NCBI RefSeq assembly: GCF_018588585.1
Contig: NZ_JAEUFG010000002.1
Coordinates: 1 to 64,000 of the forward strand
Source: Bacillus sp. SM2101
Lineage (GTDB): Bacteria; Bacillota; Bacilli; Bacillales; SM2101
Direction: 5' to 3'
DNA: 64,000 nucleotides
Position 1 is the first letter of the stretch. Each line of letters begins with the position of its first letter. The translations under genes and the position numbers were made by a program. The notes under the pieces are model-generated. The model saw only the letters and a list, made by a program, of their open reading frames with translations. It was not told the origin of the DNA and made no database searches. Of this stretch, positions 1 through 8,182 are shown piece after piece.

Positions 1-52
1 TTAGGCACGCCGCCAGCGTTCGTCCTGAGCCAGGATCAAACTCTCCAATAAA
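1..52 (-). rRNA. 16S rRNA, 5' end only
   Basis: Read on the minus strand, the first 52 bases of the window are the conserved start of bacterial 16S rRNA, including the universal GAGTTTGATCCTGGCTCAG primer site. The mature 5' end (TTTATTGGAGAG) is near position 52 and the gene runs out of the window to the left. A ribosomal promoter lies upstream. Confidence 0.98.
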
Positions 53-101
53 GTTTGATTGCTCATTTGTTCAAAAAAATTAACGTTGACGCTTTTGTTT
101 T

Positions 102-120
102 GTTTAGTTTTCAAAGAACA
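102..120 (-). promoter_or_regulatory. rRNA leader antitermination (boxA-like) sequence
   Basis: The minus strand reads TGTTCTTTGAAAACTAAAC about 50 bases before the 16S start. This stretch is typical of Bacillus rrn leaders, where it acts in rRNA antitermination and processing. The role is inferred from family knowledge; the sequence is directly visible. Confidence 0.7.
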
Positions 121-153
121 TTTTTTAAGTTATCGCTCATAAGCGACTTTTTT

Positions 154-182
154 AATATAACATTTTCAAGTTGTTATGTCAA
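154..182 (-). promoter_or_regulatory. rRNA operon sigma-A promoter
   Basis: On the minus strand TTGACA (177-182) is followed after exactly 17 bases by TATATT (154-159), about 100 bases upstream of the mature 16S end. Only one promoter is evident between the 16S gene and the next gene. Confidence 0.85.
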
Positions 183-295
183 TAACTTTTTTTAGTTTGT
201 TTTTATAATGTGCTGCTTTAAAACATTGTTCCGCAGCGACGAATATAAATATATCACGGGGATAATTATACGTCAATATGCTTTTTTATATTTTT

Positions 296-1171
296 TTAAT
301 TACTTTCTACAGAATAACATCTGTGATAAATTTGCTGACCCTTTGTTTCCACCTTATGCACATGAATATACCCACGCTCTATTAAAAATTCTATCATAAT
401 AGAAAGGTCTATTGAATAATGAGTAAGTTGTGAATGATTCATTATATCCTCATAAGTCCATGGTTCATCTTTGCTTGATAAAATCTCAAGTAAATGTTCA
501 GAGCCTAGCTCAATTTTTGAACTGATAAGAAAATCACTGGCTAAAAATAATAACTCTAAATTTTTCTCTAATGTTTCTTCACCTTCAATTAATTTCTCAT
601 ACAGCTTATAAATCTCAGGTTCAATTTGCTTTACTTGTCCCCAAACAAGAACCTCAGGATGAAACCCATTTTCAATAACCGCTAAACGTGCAAGGTGATG
701 CAGCGCATGAACAACATAATTATACGCATCTAGATATTGCCTAGATTCATAAAATTTTTTACCTTCTAAATATCTTCTAATTAGTTTAGCAAATTCTACT
801 CCCATTTTTAGTTTACGGTAGTCCCTAGGAAACATCTCTAACTCATTTCTAAGGTTGTGAATGTATTCATTTCTATCAAATAAAACCCGTCCATTCATTA
901 ACCATTCAGTAACTTTTCTATTAGAGCCTAATAATACCCATTCATTTAATTGGTTTTCATCTACAATATGTAAAGCAGCTTTGTTATGATTGAATTCATA
1001 ATGTTTAATTTGAACCGATTGTTCTGAATCTTTTATAATGACTAATAACACAACATCAAATGTATCTGTGATAGAACTAACAGCTTCTCCCTTTTTTTCA
1101 ACGATAATTACACCTAGTGTATTTTTATGACTCGCTCTTTCCTGATAAATGGGACGAAGTATATCTTCCAT
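296..1171 (-). CDS. ygxA: YgxA-like nucleotidyltransferase-fold protein
   Basis: A 291-residue protein matching the Bacillus YgxA family, whose N-terminal third (about residues 1-115) is described as nucleotidyltransferase-like and whose remainder is largely helical. No metal-binding catalytic motif is obvious by eye, so enzymatic activity is uncertain. The start is well supported by GGGGGG placed 8 bases before the ATG. In B. subtilis the gene sits between ygzB and an rRNA operon, exactly as here. Its physiological role is not known to me. Confidence 0.85.
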   Translation of the reverse strand: MEDILRPIYQERASHKNTLGVIIVEKKGEAVSSITDTFDVVLLVIIKDSEQSVQIKHYEFNHNKAALHIVDENQLNEWVLLGSNRKVTEWLMNGRVLFDRNEYIHNLRNELEMFPRDYRKLKMGVEFAKLIRRYLEGKKFYESRQYLDAYNYVVHALHHLARLAVIENGFHPEVLVWGQVKQIEPEIYKLYEKLIEGEETLEKNLELLFLASDFLISSKIELGSEHLLEILSSKDEPWTYEDIMNHSQLTHYSIDLSIMIEFLIERGYIHVHKVETKGQQIYHRCYSVESN

Positions 1172-1205
1172 TTTAAATTCCCCCCTTTTTTGATAATAAT
1201 TTATT

Positions 1206-1252
1206 CGATATTAATATGAAATAACCTTTAATTTTTAAAGTTATTAATATCG
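1206..1252. repeat. Long interrupted palindrome between ygxA and ygzB
   Basis: Outer arms CGATATTAAT and ATTAATATCG enclose inner arms ATAAC(C)TTTAA and TTAAAGTTAT, giving two stacked stems of about 10 bp each in the divergent intergenic region. It could be an operator or a cruciform. No T-run follows it, so a terminator is unlikely. Confidence 0.5.
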
Positions 1253-1331
1253 AAACTATTGATATCAATAAATATACTCTCTTATGTCTATACAATGCAA
1301 TTGTTAAGCGTGTACATTTCTATTTTAGTTA

Positions 1332-1340
1332 TGCTATATT
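1332..1340 (+). promoter_or_regulatory. Possible extended -10 promoter of ygzB
   Basis: TGCTATATT fits an extended -10 element (TGn-TATATT) 23 bases before the ygzB ATG. No good -35 box is present. The ribosome-binding site AGGAGG lies between it and the start codon. Confidence 0.4.
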
Positions 1341-1362
1341 ATTAAATTAGGAGGTTGACGGC

Positions 1363-1728
1363 ATGGCTAAAAAATATTCAAGTAAAATAAACAAGATACG
1401 CACATTTGCGCTTAGTTTGATTTTCATTGGGGTTCTTGTAATGTATGGTGGAATATTCTTTCGATCATCTGTTGTTGTAATGACTGTCTTTATGATTTTA
1501 GGTCTTCTATGTATTGTAGCTAGTACGGTTGTTTACTTTTGGATTGGTATGTTATCTACAAAAACTGTTCAAGTAGTGTGTCCATCATGCCAAAAGCCAA
1601 CAAAAATGTTAGGTAAAGTAGATATATGTATGTATTGCAATGAACCACTAACTCTTGATCCATCACTTGAAGGAAAAGAATTTAATGAAAAATATAATAA
1701 AAAAGACAAAAAAACAATAACCAAATAA
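1363..1728 (+). CDS. ygzB: YgzB family membrane zinc-ribbon protein
   Basis: A 121-residue protein of the YgzB/DUF2614 family. Two hydrophobic segments (about residues 14-33 and 37-62) are followed by a zinc-ribbon-like pair of cysteine knuckles, C73-x2-C76 and C89-x2-C92, and a lysine-rich tail. It is therefore probably a small membrane protein with a cytoplasmic metal-binding domain. AGGAGG lies 9 bases upstream of the ATG. It converges with perR and shares a bidirectional terminator with it, as in related genomes. Function unknown. Confidence 0.85.
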   Translation: MAKKYSSKINKIRTFALSLIFIGVLVMYGGIFFRSSVVVMTVFMILGLLCIVASTVVYFWIGMLSTKTVQVVCPSCQKPTKMLGKVDICMYCNEPLTLDPSLEGKEFNEKYNKKDKKTITK

Positions 1729-1744
1729 CATCTTATAAGATAAT

Positions 1745-1779
1745 AAAAAGCTGATAGTCTTTTCGACCATCAGCTTTTT
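1745..1779. terminator. Bidirectional terminator between ygzB and perR
   Basis: AAAAAGCTGAT and ATCAGCTTTTT form an 11-bp stem around a 13-base loop, giving a T-run on either strand. It serves ygzB on the plus strand and perR on the minus strand, and just reaches the perR stop codon. Confidence 0.9.
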
Positions 1780-2224
1780 AATGCTTTTTATTTTGTTGAC
1801 AATCTTCACATACTCCGTAAACTTCCATACGGTGATGGCTTACTTTAAATCCTGTCACATGTTCCGCTAAGGCTTCTACCTCATCCAATCCAGGATAATG
1901 GAAATCAACAATTTTACCACATTCTTCGCATATCACATGGTAATGATCTGTTGTAACATAATCAAAGCGGCTGGATGCATCTCCATAAGTTAGCTCTTTA
2001 ACTAAACCTACTTCACGGAACACCCTCAAGTTATTATATACTGTTGCTACACTCATATTAGGAAATTTACCTTCAAGCGCTTTATAAATATCGTCAGCAG
2101 TTGGGTGTGACACATTATGAATAAGATACTCAAGAACCGCATGACGTTGTGGGGTAATTCTAACCCCTGTTTGCTTTAACGCCTCAAGAGCTTCTTTCAA
2201 TTGGTCATGATGGGACACCGTCAT
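1778..2224 (-). CDS. perR: PerR peroxide-responsive repressor
   Basis: A 148-residue Fur-family regulator. Every residue known to matter in B. subtilis PerR is present with a +3 offset: regulatory metal ligands H40, D88, H94, H96 and D107 (the His residues are the ones oxidised by peroxide) and the structural zinc cysteines C99, C102, C139 and C142. An N-terminal winged helix (about residues 10-85) binds DNA. Aspartate at 107, rather than glutamate, supports PerR over Fur. In the family it represses catalase, peroxiredoxin and haem genes. A near-perfect PerR box in its own upstream region implies autoregulation. Confidence 0.96.
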   Translation of the reverse strand: MTVSHHDQLKEALEALKQTGVRITPQRHAVLEYLIHNVSHPTADDIYKALEGKFPNMSVATVYNNLRVFREVGLVKELTYGDASSRFDYVTTDHYHVICEECGKIVDFHYPGLDEVEALAEHVTGFKVSHHRMEVYGVCEDCQQNKKH

Positions 2225-2252
2225 GCACCTCTCTCCTAAAAAGATTCTTACT

Positions 2253-2267
2253 TTATAATATTTATAA
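2253..2267. promoter_or_regulatory. PerR box upstream of perR
   Basis: TTATAATATTTATAA matches the PerR box consensus TTATAATnATTATAA at all but one position. It lies 29-43 bases upstream of the perR start codon, as expected for autoregulation. Confidence 0.8.
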
Positions 2268-2567
2268 TTAGTCTACATTGTTATACTGAGTTTTGTCAAT
2301 ATATACACCTTTACTATATGAGATGAAATCTAATTTTACGCACTTTTCGAAAAAAATAATACAAATTATTTGATTAGTATCCACTTTTCAAGATTGTTCG
2401 GACTAGTTATTGTTTTACCTACTAAAGCGAAACAATTATGCAACTAGCGTTAAAACTATGACAAGGGGATATAGCATCATCCTACATTGTTAATTTTAGC
2501 AAGAAATTAACAAAATGAGTTTCTTCACTTCAAATAAATAACAAGATCCTAACTTCTTGATACACAA

Positions 2568-2717
2568 AGCTACCTTGGCATTAATTGTTGCTTTTCATAA
2601 TAAGAACTATACGAGTATATAACATACGTTTGGAGGAACTTTTCTTCTCTAAAGCATATAATAAAAATCAATTTCTCGAATGTAAGTGAAAAAGCAATAA
2701 AGTTTACAAAAAGATCC
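2568..2717 (+). mobile_element. MITE copy A (ISL3-type ends)
   Basis: A 150-bp non-coding element. The left end carries the family core GCATTAATTGTTGCTTTTC, the middle AACTTTTCTTCT, and the right end AAAGTTTACAAAAAGATCC. It is flanked by perfect 8-bp direct repeats ATACACAA (2560-2567 and 2718-2725). It lies just beyond the lia operon terminator and contains no reading frame. Confidence 0.85.
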
Positions 2718-2723
2718 ATACAC

Positions 2724-2749
2724 AAAAAAATGCGGAACTAAATCCCGCA
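2724..2749 (-). terminator. lia operon terminator
   Basis: The minus strand reads TGCGGG-ATTTAGT-TCCGCA followed by seven T residues, about 140 bases after the liaR stop. The intervening 2750-2890 shows no other recognisable feature. Confidence 0.85.
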
Positions 2750-2890
2750 AAATGAATTGTATTGAATACTGAGGAGGTATGCCCTACAATACTATCATAC
2801 TCAACTAAGATGAATTCGTTTGGATGTTTGCCCCTATACTAAAAAAGATAGGCTTTGAGGTGAGATTTAACAGGGGTAATATGTATATGA

Positions 2891-3523
2891 TTACTTAACT
2901 AACGAGTGCTTAAATGCATAAATCACCGCTTGTGTTCGATCTTGTACTTCTAATTTACTTAAAATATTACTGACATGTGCTTTCACCGTTTTTAATGCAA
3001 TATATAACTGATCAGCAATTTCTTGATTTGTTTTCCCCTCTGTCATTAATAGTAAAATTTCCATTTCTCTACTTGTTAGTTCTTCATGTAGAAGCTGAAC
3101 ATTTTTTTGTCGCATTTTCCGCATCATCTTCCCTGTTACTTCGGGTTCAAGGACTGACTGCCCACGATACGTTTCTCGCACTGCATTAGCAATTTCATTA
3201 GCTTTTGAAGTTTTTAATAAATAGCTCGTTGCACCTGCTTCTAAAGCAGGATATACTTTTTCATCATCTAAAAAACTCGTAACAATAATAATTTTCGCTT
3301 CTGGCCATTGATCGATGATCACCTGAGTTGCTTCTATCCCATCCATCTCCTTCATTACTAAATCCATAAGGATGATATCTGGACGTAATGAAAGTGCTAG
3401 TTCAACACCATCTTTCCCATTATCGGCTTCACCCACCACCTCTATGTCTGATTGGGCAGATAAATATGATGACACACCGATACGAACCATTTCATGATCA
3501 TCAACAAATAATACTTTAATCAC
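2891..3523 (-). CDS. liaR: LiaR response regulator
   Basis: A NarL-type response regulator of 210 residues. The receiver domain (about residues 1-120) has the acidic pair at D8-D9 and phospho-accepting D54; a LuxR-type HTH (about 145-205, beginning [11 protein letters not shown]) follows. A longer reading frame is open to 3538, but GGGAG lies 8 bases before the GTG at 3523, and starting there gives the family N-terminus (M)[15 protein letters not shown]. It overlaps liaS by 8 bases, so translation is probably coupled. With LiaS and LiaF it controls the response to cell-wall antibiotics such as bacitracin. Confidence 0.93.
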   Translation of the reverse strand: MIKVLFVDDHEMVRIGVSSYLSAQSDIEVVGEADNGKDGVELALSLRPDIILMDLVMKEMDGIEATQVIIDQWPEAKIIIVTSFLDDEKVYPALEAGATSYLLKTSKANEIANAVRETYRGQSVLEPEVTGKMMRKMRQKNVQLLHEELTSREMEILLLMTEGKTNQEIADQLYIALKTVKAHVSNILSKLEVQDRTQAVIYAFKHSLVK

Positions 3524-4562
3524 CAGCTTCTCCCTCATTTCTTAATATCGGTATTTTCACTTCAAGACGGGTACCATTATTTTTCACACTTACTATATTC
3601 ATCGTACCACCTATTTCGATCGCCCGTTCATACATATTCTGTAAACCATAAGAACCTGCTTTCGTTTCTTCCACGTCAAAGCCAATTCCATCATCTACTA
3701 CACGTAAAATAATTAGTTCGTCTCTTTGAATCAATAACACTTCAAGTTTAGTAGCCTTCGCATGACGCAAAGTATTTGATAACGATTCTTGTAATATTCT
3801 GAACAGATGATCTTCCACTCCTTTTTCCATAGGTGTCTCTTCAATCTTCCATTGGATCGACATTGATACTTTTTGAGATAATTCCACTAATAGCATCTCA
3901 ATCCCTTCTTGAAGAGACTTCCCTTTTAGAGCAGCTGGCCTCAAATGAAGTAACAGGGCACGCATTTCTAACTGGGATTGATGAATCATTTGTTCAACCA
4001 TTTTTAGCTGTTTCGTTTCACGCTCATTTGAAAGGGGATTTGCTTCGTTGATCGCAGACATTAACATAGATGCTGCAAATAGCTGCTGACTAACTGAATC
4101 ATGTAATTCACGAGCTAAGCGATTCCTCTCTTGAGAAATCATTTCTTGAATTCGTTGCTCTTGATCCTCCACAATATCATTAGCTAGCTTCCTTGATAAT
4201 TTCGTCTGTTCCGACATCTTTCTTTGTATTTTGTCCATTCGATCATGAATAGCTTGAATTTCACTGAGTGGAGCTTTTTCATCTACCTTTATTTTGTGAC
4301 CAGTTTCCATTTGGTGAAGCATACCACTTATTGATATAAGTTGTTTTCTCCAAGATAATCCAGAGATCGCGCCAAAAAGAAGCCCAACAATAATACTTAT
4401 GGCAACAATAAATAGTACAAACGGTATCTCCATTATTTCTTTTTTCCACAAAACGTTCCATTCTGGTAATGGAAATACTAGAAATGTACCAATCAATGTC
4501 ACTAGTAAAACAACCATCGACATACTTAAACCAATAATCAGCTGCCTTTGGATTGCATTCAT
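3516..4562 (-). CDS. liaS: LiaS sensor histidine kinase
   Basis: A 348-residue intramembrane-sensing kinase. Two membrane segments (about residues 8-30 and 46-68) are joined by a very short extracytoplasmic loop, followed by a HAMP-like region and a HisKA_3 domain whose phosphorylated histidine is H154 ([15 protein letters not shown]). A GHKL ATPase domain with N-box [15 protein letters not shown] follows. The short loop fits the family view that LiaS does not bind its inducer directly and is held off by LiaF. The start overlaps the liaF stop by 4 bases. Confidence 0.95.
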   Translation of the reverse strand: MNAIQRQLIIGLSMSMVVLLVTLIGTFLVFPLPEWNVLWKKEIMEIPFVLFIVAISIIVGLLFGAISGLSWRKQLISISGMLHQMETGHKIKVDEKAPLSEIQAIHDRMDKIQRKMSEQTKLSRKLANDIVEDQEQRIQEMISQERNRLARELHDSVSQQLFAASMLMSAINEANPLSNERETKQLKMVEQMIHQSQLEMRALLLHLRPAALKGKSLQEGIEMLLVELSQKVSMSIQWKIEETPMEKGVEDHLFRILQESLSNTLRHAKATKLEVLLIQRDELIILRVVDDGIGFDVEETKAGSYGLQNMYERAIEIGGTMNIVSVKNNGTRLEVKIPILRNEGEAGD

Positions 4563-5293
4563 ACTCGCTTCACCTCAATATTCCCGACTATCATTGAGGT
4601 AACAATTTTTATTTTTTGATCAACATTATCATATTGAGGAGTTTGTAAGCTAAATACTTGATTAAACATATTAGCATCATGTACTTCAAAGACCGTTGAT
4701 GAACCAATGAAAACTGAATGGCGAATACTAACTTCTAAATCATATGGAATAAGAACTTCAATATTACCTATAAAATTTCTAATGAAGATAATTGTTTCTC
4801 CCTTAGGAAGAACAGTATAACTTAAATCTATTACGGTGTTACCAATACCAGCTTGAATATTAACATCGTTCCATTCATATACATGAGACGGTGTTTGTTG
4901 TTGCCCGATTAAAATATTTTTCATGAGAGGCGAACGTGTAATTAATGTTTCCTCAGAAGCTATTATTTCAGGTTCTTTTATTGTTGGCTTTATAATTGTT
5001 GGTTCTTTTTTCGTTTGTACGAAACTATTAATTAAGAAAATAATGATGACCAACAGCAAGAGTTTAAACGTCATCATACCTGTTACACTTAATAATGTAA
5101 AAAGTAACCCAAACCAAAACAGAATTTTCCCACTAGCCTTTGGCATACGTTTGCGGCCAATATAAATTAAACTTATTGAAACGATTAGAGAAAAAATAAC
5201 CCCACTGTTAAAAAACGAAACCTCTAGCAGTAGCATAGCGATTATTATTACTACAATCCAGCTTAACTGTTCTGTAGTTATTTTATTAAACAT
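4559..5293 (-). CDS. liaF: LiaF inhibitor of LiaRS
   Basis: A 244-residue membrane protein. The N-terminal part is hydrophobic, with several membrane segments up to about residue 90; a charged linker follows, and then a C-terminal LiaF/DUF2154 beta domain (about 130-244). In B. subtilis LiaF keeps the LiaS kinase inactive until the envelope is stressed. It is placed directly before liaS with a 4-base overlap, the standard gene order. Confidence 0.93.
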   Translation of the reverse strand: MFNKITTEQLSWIVVIIIAMLLLEVSFFNSGVIFSLIVSISLIYIGRKRMPKASGKILFWFGLLFTLLSVTGMMTFKLLLLVIIIFLINSFVQTKKEPTIIKPTIKEPEIIASEETLITRSPLMKNILIGQQQTPSHVYEWNDVNIQAGIGNTVIDLSYTVLPKGETIIFIRNFIGNIEVLIPYDLEVSIRHSVFIGSSTVFEVHDANMFNQVFSLQTPQYDNVDQKIKIVTSMIVGNIEVKRV

Positions 5294-5384
5294 GGGCTTA
5301 CTCCTCTCTGTATAAGACCTCTTCTTTTAAAATTGTATGGCTACTTGATAGGACTCACACTATAAGTCAATTTTTAGAACCGAA

Positions 5385-5406
5385 AAGGCGCAGTTACCTA
5401 CGCCTT
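5385..5406 (-). terminator. Leaky terminator between liaH and liaF
   Basis: On the minus strand AAGGCG and CGCCTT flank a 10-base loop and are followed by TT and then CGG. A weak terminator here would give abundant liaIH message with partial read-through into liaFSR, the pattern known from B. subtilis. The short T-tract makes its strength uncertain. Confidence 0.5.
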
Positions 5407-5448
5407 CTAGCATACCATGTCTAGTCTAGAAATTTGAATGCGTGTCTT

Positions 5449-6084
5449 CTAATTTACTTCTTTTTTTTCTTCCTTCTCTAATTGAGCAATCCTTGCGTCA
5501 ATTGTGTTTCTAAAATATGAACTATTTACTTCATGTTCTAATCGATCTAGATAATTATCTATTTCTTCAAATTTAGTGAAAGGGCTGTTCTTTGCGTCAT
5601 TCGAATTTATTACTTTGTTCATACGGTGATGTGCACGAGTAATATTCTCTCGACCCATAAGCTCCATTCGTCTAATGTGCATATCTTTTACCTTATGCTT
5701 CATTTCCTCATATTTTCGTTCAAGGACATCTACTTGTTGAGTAGCTTCTGTAAGTAAATTATTTAAGCGGTATGCTCGCTCTTCATATTGAGCTTGCTCT
5801 TGTACTGCAAAATCATATAATTCTTTTTCATCTGCTTGAGAAGCGATTTCAGCTTGTCGTTTTCTTTTTTCTGCAAATTGTTTTGCATGCTTATATTCGC
5901 GAGTAAATTCATCTTTTAATGTATATTGACGTTCTAATAATTTGCGGGCTTTTTCTGTTTCTTGCTCACATTGTCGCAAATACTGATTTAAAACCGCCAC
6001 AGGATTTTTATGTTCTTTTCTATCAAGAGCATCATGTAAATCTGCTTCAATACTATTTCTTATACGTGAAATTATGTTAGGCAT
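5449..6084 (-). CDS. liaH: LiaH, PspA/IM30 family phage-shock protein
   Basis: A 211-residue protein, almost entirely alpha-helical coiled coil with many charged residues and no membrane segment, as in PspA/Vipp1/LiaH. Family members form large rings that stabilise the cytoplasmic membrane under antibiotic or proton-motive-force stress. It follows liaI with 16 bases between them, so the two are co-transcribed; LiaI is the membrane anchor in B. subtilis. Confidence 0.93.
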   Translation of the reverse strand: MPNIISRIRNSIEADLHDALDRKEHKNPVAVLNQYLRQCEQETEKARKLLERQYTLKDEFTREYKHAKQFAEKRKRQAEIASQADEKELYDFAVQEQAQYEERAYRLNNLLTEATQQVDVLERKYEEMKHKVKDMHIRRMELMGRENITRAHHRMNKVINSNDAKNSPFTKFEEIDNYLDRLEHEVNSSYFRNTIDARIAQLEKEEKKEVN

Positions 6085-6100
6085 TTCTCGTCATCTCCTT

Positions 6101-6451
6101 TTAATTATACCTTTTCATTTCTGACCATTGTTTTTCAAAATTTACAAAGGGATCATCTGTTTCTTCTTCAATCGTATCTTGACTAGCATTCCATTTTTTA
6201 TACACAATATATAAAACATAAGCGGCTGCAAAACCAATAACAGCTGGAATGTGTGACCCAACGATCATAAGAATCACAATACCGATTAACGCCCATCCGA
6301 ATTTAGCGAATGTAGATTTGGTTTTCATAAACTGTTTGAAAACTAAATAGAGGATGAGAAGATTAATTGCTAATCCAACCATTGGTCCAAGTGATGAAAT
6401 TAACACCATTGCAGCTATTCCACCGATTATAAACAAACCAACATTTTTCAT
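6101..6451 (-). CDS. liaI: LiaI membrane anchor of LiaH
   Basis: A 116-residue protein with hydrophobic segments at about residues 6-40 and 52-85 and an acidic cytoplasmic tail. It is the first gene of the lia operon. In B. subtilis the corresponding protein recruits LiaH to the membrane. The start has AAGGAGG seven bases upstream. Sequence divergence among LiaI proteins is large, so the call rests on both composition and position. Confidence 0.85.
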   Translation of the reverse strand: MKNVGLFIIGGIAAMVLISSLGPMVGLAINLLILYLVFKQFMKTKSTFAKFGWALIGIVILMIVGSHIPAVIGFAAAYVLYIVYKKWNASQDTIEEETDDPFVNFEKQWSEMKRYN

Positions 6452-6532
6452 TATTATGTTCCTCCTTTCTTAAGTCCATCATATCTATTTTTACACTTTT
6501 TCATAACGCGCCTGCGCTCTATTTTCTATTAA

Positions 6533-6542
6533 GACTCGAGTC
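6533..6542. promoter_or_regulatory. Candidate LiaR operator upstream of liaI
   Basis: A perfect 10-bp palindrome GACTCGAGTC lies about 80 bases upstream of the liaI start, where the LiaR-activated promoter should be. No strong -35/-10 pair is visible, as expected for an activator-dependent promoter. The assignment is positional. Confidence 0.45.
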
Positions 6543-6622
6543 CTAGTAACGATAAGACCCTAATATCAATTCATAGTGATTTGCGTTCTCATTCTATATA
6601 AAAAAGCCATTTAAACCCAGTA

Positions 6623-7420
6623 TTAAACAACCTTTTGCTTATAAATGTTAGCAACACTTTCACTAGCATTCATATTTAAACTAGAAAAAGCTCCACATGC
6701 TTGTTGCTTTCCTAATTCAATATATCTGTCCATAGACTTTCTCTCAGAGCGAGCGACCCCTTGAAGGTCAATATTAATGATTAAATCCGCATATTTCTCT
6801 ACGAGCTGGCTTGTATGATATTTACTTGCAACTCCTATATACCGTGAAAGCTGATGAAAAATATGTTTTGGGTTACTGTCTTTTGATCCTTTAATGCTCA
6901 CCGCTGTAATATGTTGAGCTCCCATATCTTTCACCACATCTACTGGATTATTATTTAAAATATAACCATCAACAAGAAGTTGATTTCCATGTTTTACAGG
7001 TGCAAAAATACCAGGAATAGCGATACTAGCATGAATCGCCTTAGCAACTTCACCTGACTTGATAATAACCAACTGTCCAGAAATAAGGTCTAAACTTATA
7101 ATTGCTAACGGTATGTCAAGATCTGAAAAGTGCTTACCATTTGTAAGCTGAACTAATTTTTCATAAATCCGTTTTCCTTTTACCCATCCTTTTCTACCTA
7201 CTTGTATATCTAACATTTTTCTAATTGATAAATCTTCTAGCTCATGTTCCATTTGTTCTGGTCTCATACCGCATGCATATAAACCTGCAATTAATGCACC
7301 TGCACTCGTACCAGCAATATGTGTAATATCTATGTTTTGAAATTGTAGTTCATTTAGAACTCCAATATGTGCTGCTCCCCTTAAAGAGCCCCCACTCAGT
7401 GATAAACCAGTTTCCATCAT
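6623..7420 (-). CDS. Patatin-like phospholipase (RssA/YlbK type)
   Basis: A 265-residue patatin-fold serine lipase. The oxyanion loop GGSLRG (residues 10-15), the nucleophile elbow GTSAG with Ser39, and the catalytic aspartate in D151-G152 form a complete Ser-Asp dyad. There is no signal peptide, so it acts in the cytoplasm or at the inner membrane face, probably on phospholipids. It follows dedA and a UgtP-like glycosyltransferase on the same strand with 55 bases between, suggesting a lipid-metabolism operon. AGGAGG precedes the ATG. The physiological substrate is unknown. Confidence 0.85.
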   Translation of the reverse strand: MMETGLSLSGGSLRGAAHIGVLNELQFQNIDITHIAGTSAGALIAGLYACGMRPEQMEHELEDLSIRKMLDIQVGRKGWVKGKRIYEKLVQLTNGKHFSDLDIPLAIISLDLISGQLVIIKSGEVAKAIHASIAIPGIFAPVKHGNQLLVDGYILNNNPVDVVKDMGAQHITAVSIKGSKDSNPKHIFHQLSRYIGVASKYHTSQLVEKYADLIINIDLQGVARSERKSMDRYIELGKQQACGAFSSLNMNASESVANIYKQKVV

Positions 7421-7475
7421 TATTTACTTCCTCCTGTTTCTATAATTTTACATATTAGAGATCGATAGGAGTGAA

Positions 7476-8165
7476 TTATTTCATTACCTCTTTTTTCCTC
7501 TCTTCACGGACCCCACGAACCAACATATCCAACGCCGGAGCTAAGTTCTGCTGTTTTTCATTGTCTATCATTTCATTTTTTTGAACTTGCCCCTTTACTT
7601 CATTAGTATTGTTTGTTGCCTTCCACCATATATATAAACCATAAATAAGCAGCACTACGATCAAGAATGAATAAATATAAATCTGGTATTCTTTGAAAAA
7701 ATCTCTTATTGCTATTTCGTTCCCAAACTTACCTATTAATAGCACCAAAAATGACCATGGTAAAATACCTAAAAATGTATGAATGGTATAAACGCTAGCC
7801 TTCACTTCGCTCATTCCTGCTATATATGAAATATAATTCCCCATACCAAATGGTCTAGATAAAGAAATACTCCAAGTCCCGTACTTTTGAAACCAACACC
7901 TGGCTTTGTTAATCCCCTTTTGAAGTTTTTTAGGAAATATAGAACTCATCTTTAAACCAATTAAATAAGGAATGAAGCTTGCCAATGTATATATCATTGC
8001 CATGCCAATTGAAATCACAACCAAATTAACATAGCTAGGGTTTAATAAAAATCCATACGATAATACAACTATTACCCCAGGGAAAGGTAATGAAGATCCT
8101 TCTAAAAACATTGAGATGAATAAACCAACAACTCCTAAATTTTGGACAATTTCAACAAAACTCAA
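7476..8165 (-). CDS. DedA family membrane protein
   Basis: A 229-residue DedA/SNARE-associated protein. It has the re-entrant N-terminal region (GLFISMFLEGSSLPFPG), a central SRPFGMGNYISYIAGM region corresponding to the conserved arginine-glycine motif, and C-terminal membrane segments. Members of this superfamily act as lipid scramblases or flippases, for example of undecaprenyl phosphate or phosphatidylethanolamine. Translation appears to begin at a TTG with AAAGG upstream; no ATG fits the conserved N-terminus. It is 17 bases downstream of the glycosyltransferase gene. The charged tail beyond about residue 185 is longer than usual. Confidence 0.85.
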   Translation of the reverse strand: MSFVEIVQNLGVVGLFISMFLEGSSLPFPGVIVVLSYGFLLNPSYVNLVVISIGMAMIYTLASFIPYLIGLKMSSIFPKKLQKGINKARCWFQKYGTWSISLSRPFGMGNYISYIAGMSEVKASVYTIHTFLGILPWSFLVLLIGKFGNEIAIRDFFKEYQIYIYSFLIVVLLIYGLYIWWKATNNTNEVKGQVQKNEMIDNEKQQNLAPALDMLVRGVREERKKEVMK

Positions 8166-8182
8166 CTTAAAATGCCTTTCTT

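Noticed and set aside
208-399. Open frame of 63 codons upstream of the rRNA promoter
   Set aside because: It overlaps the ygxA 3' end in antisense and has no start-site support.
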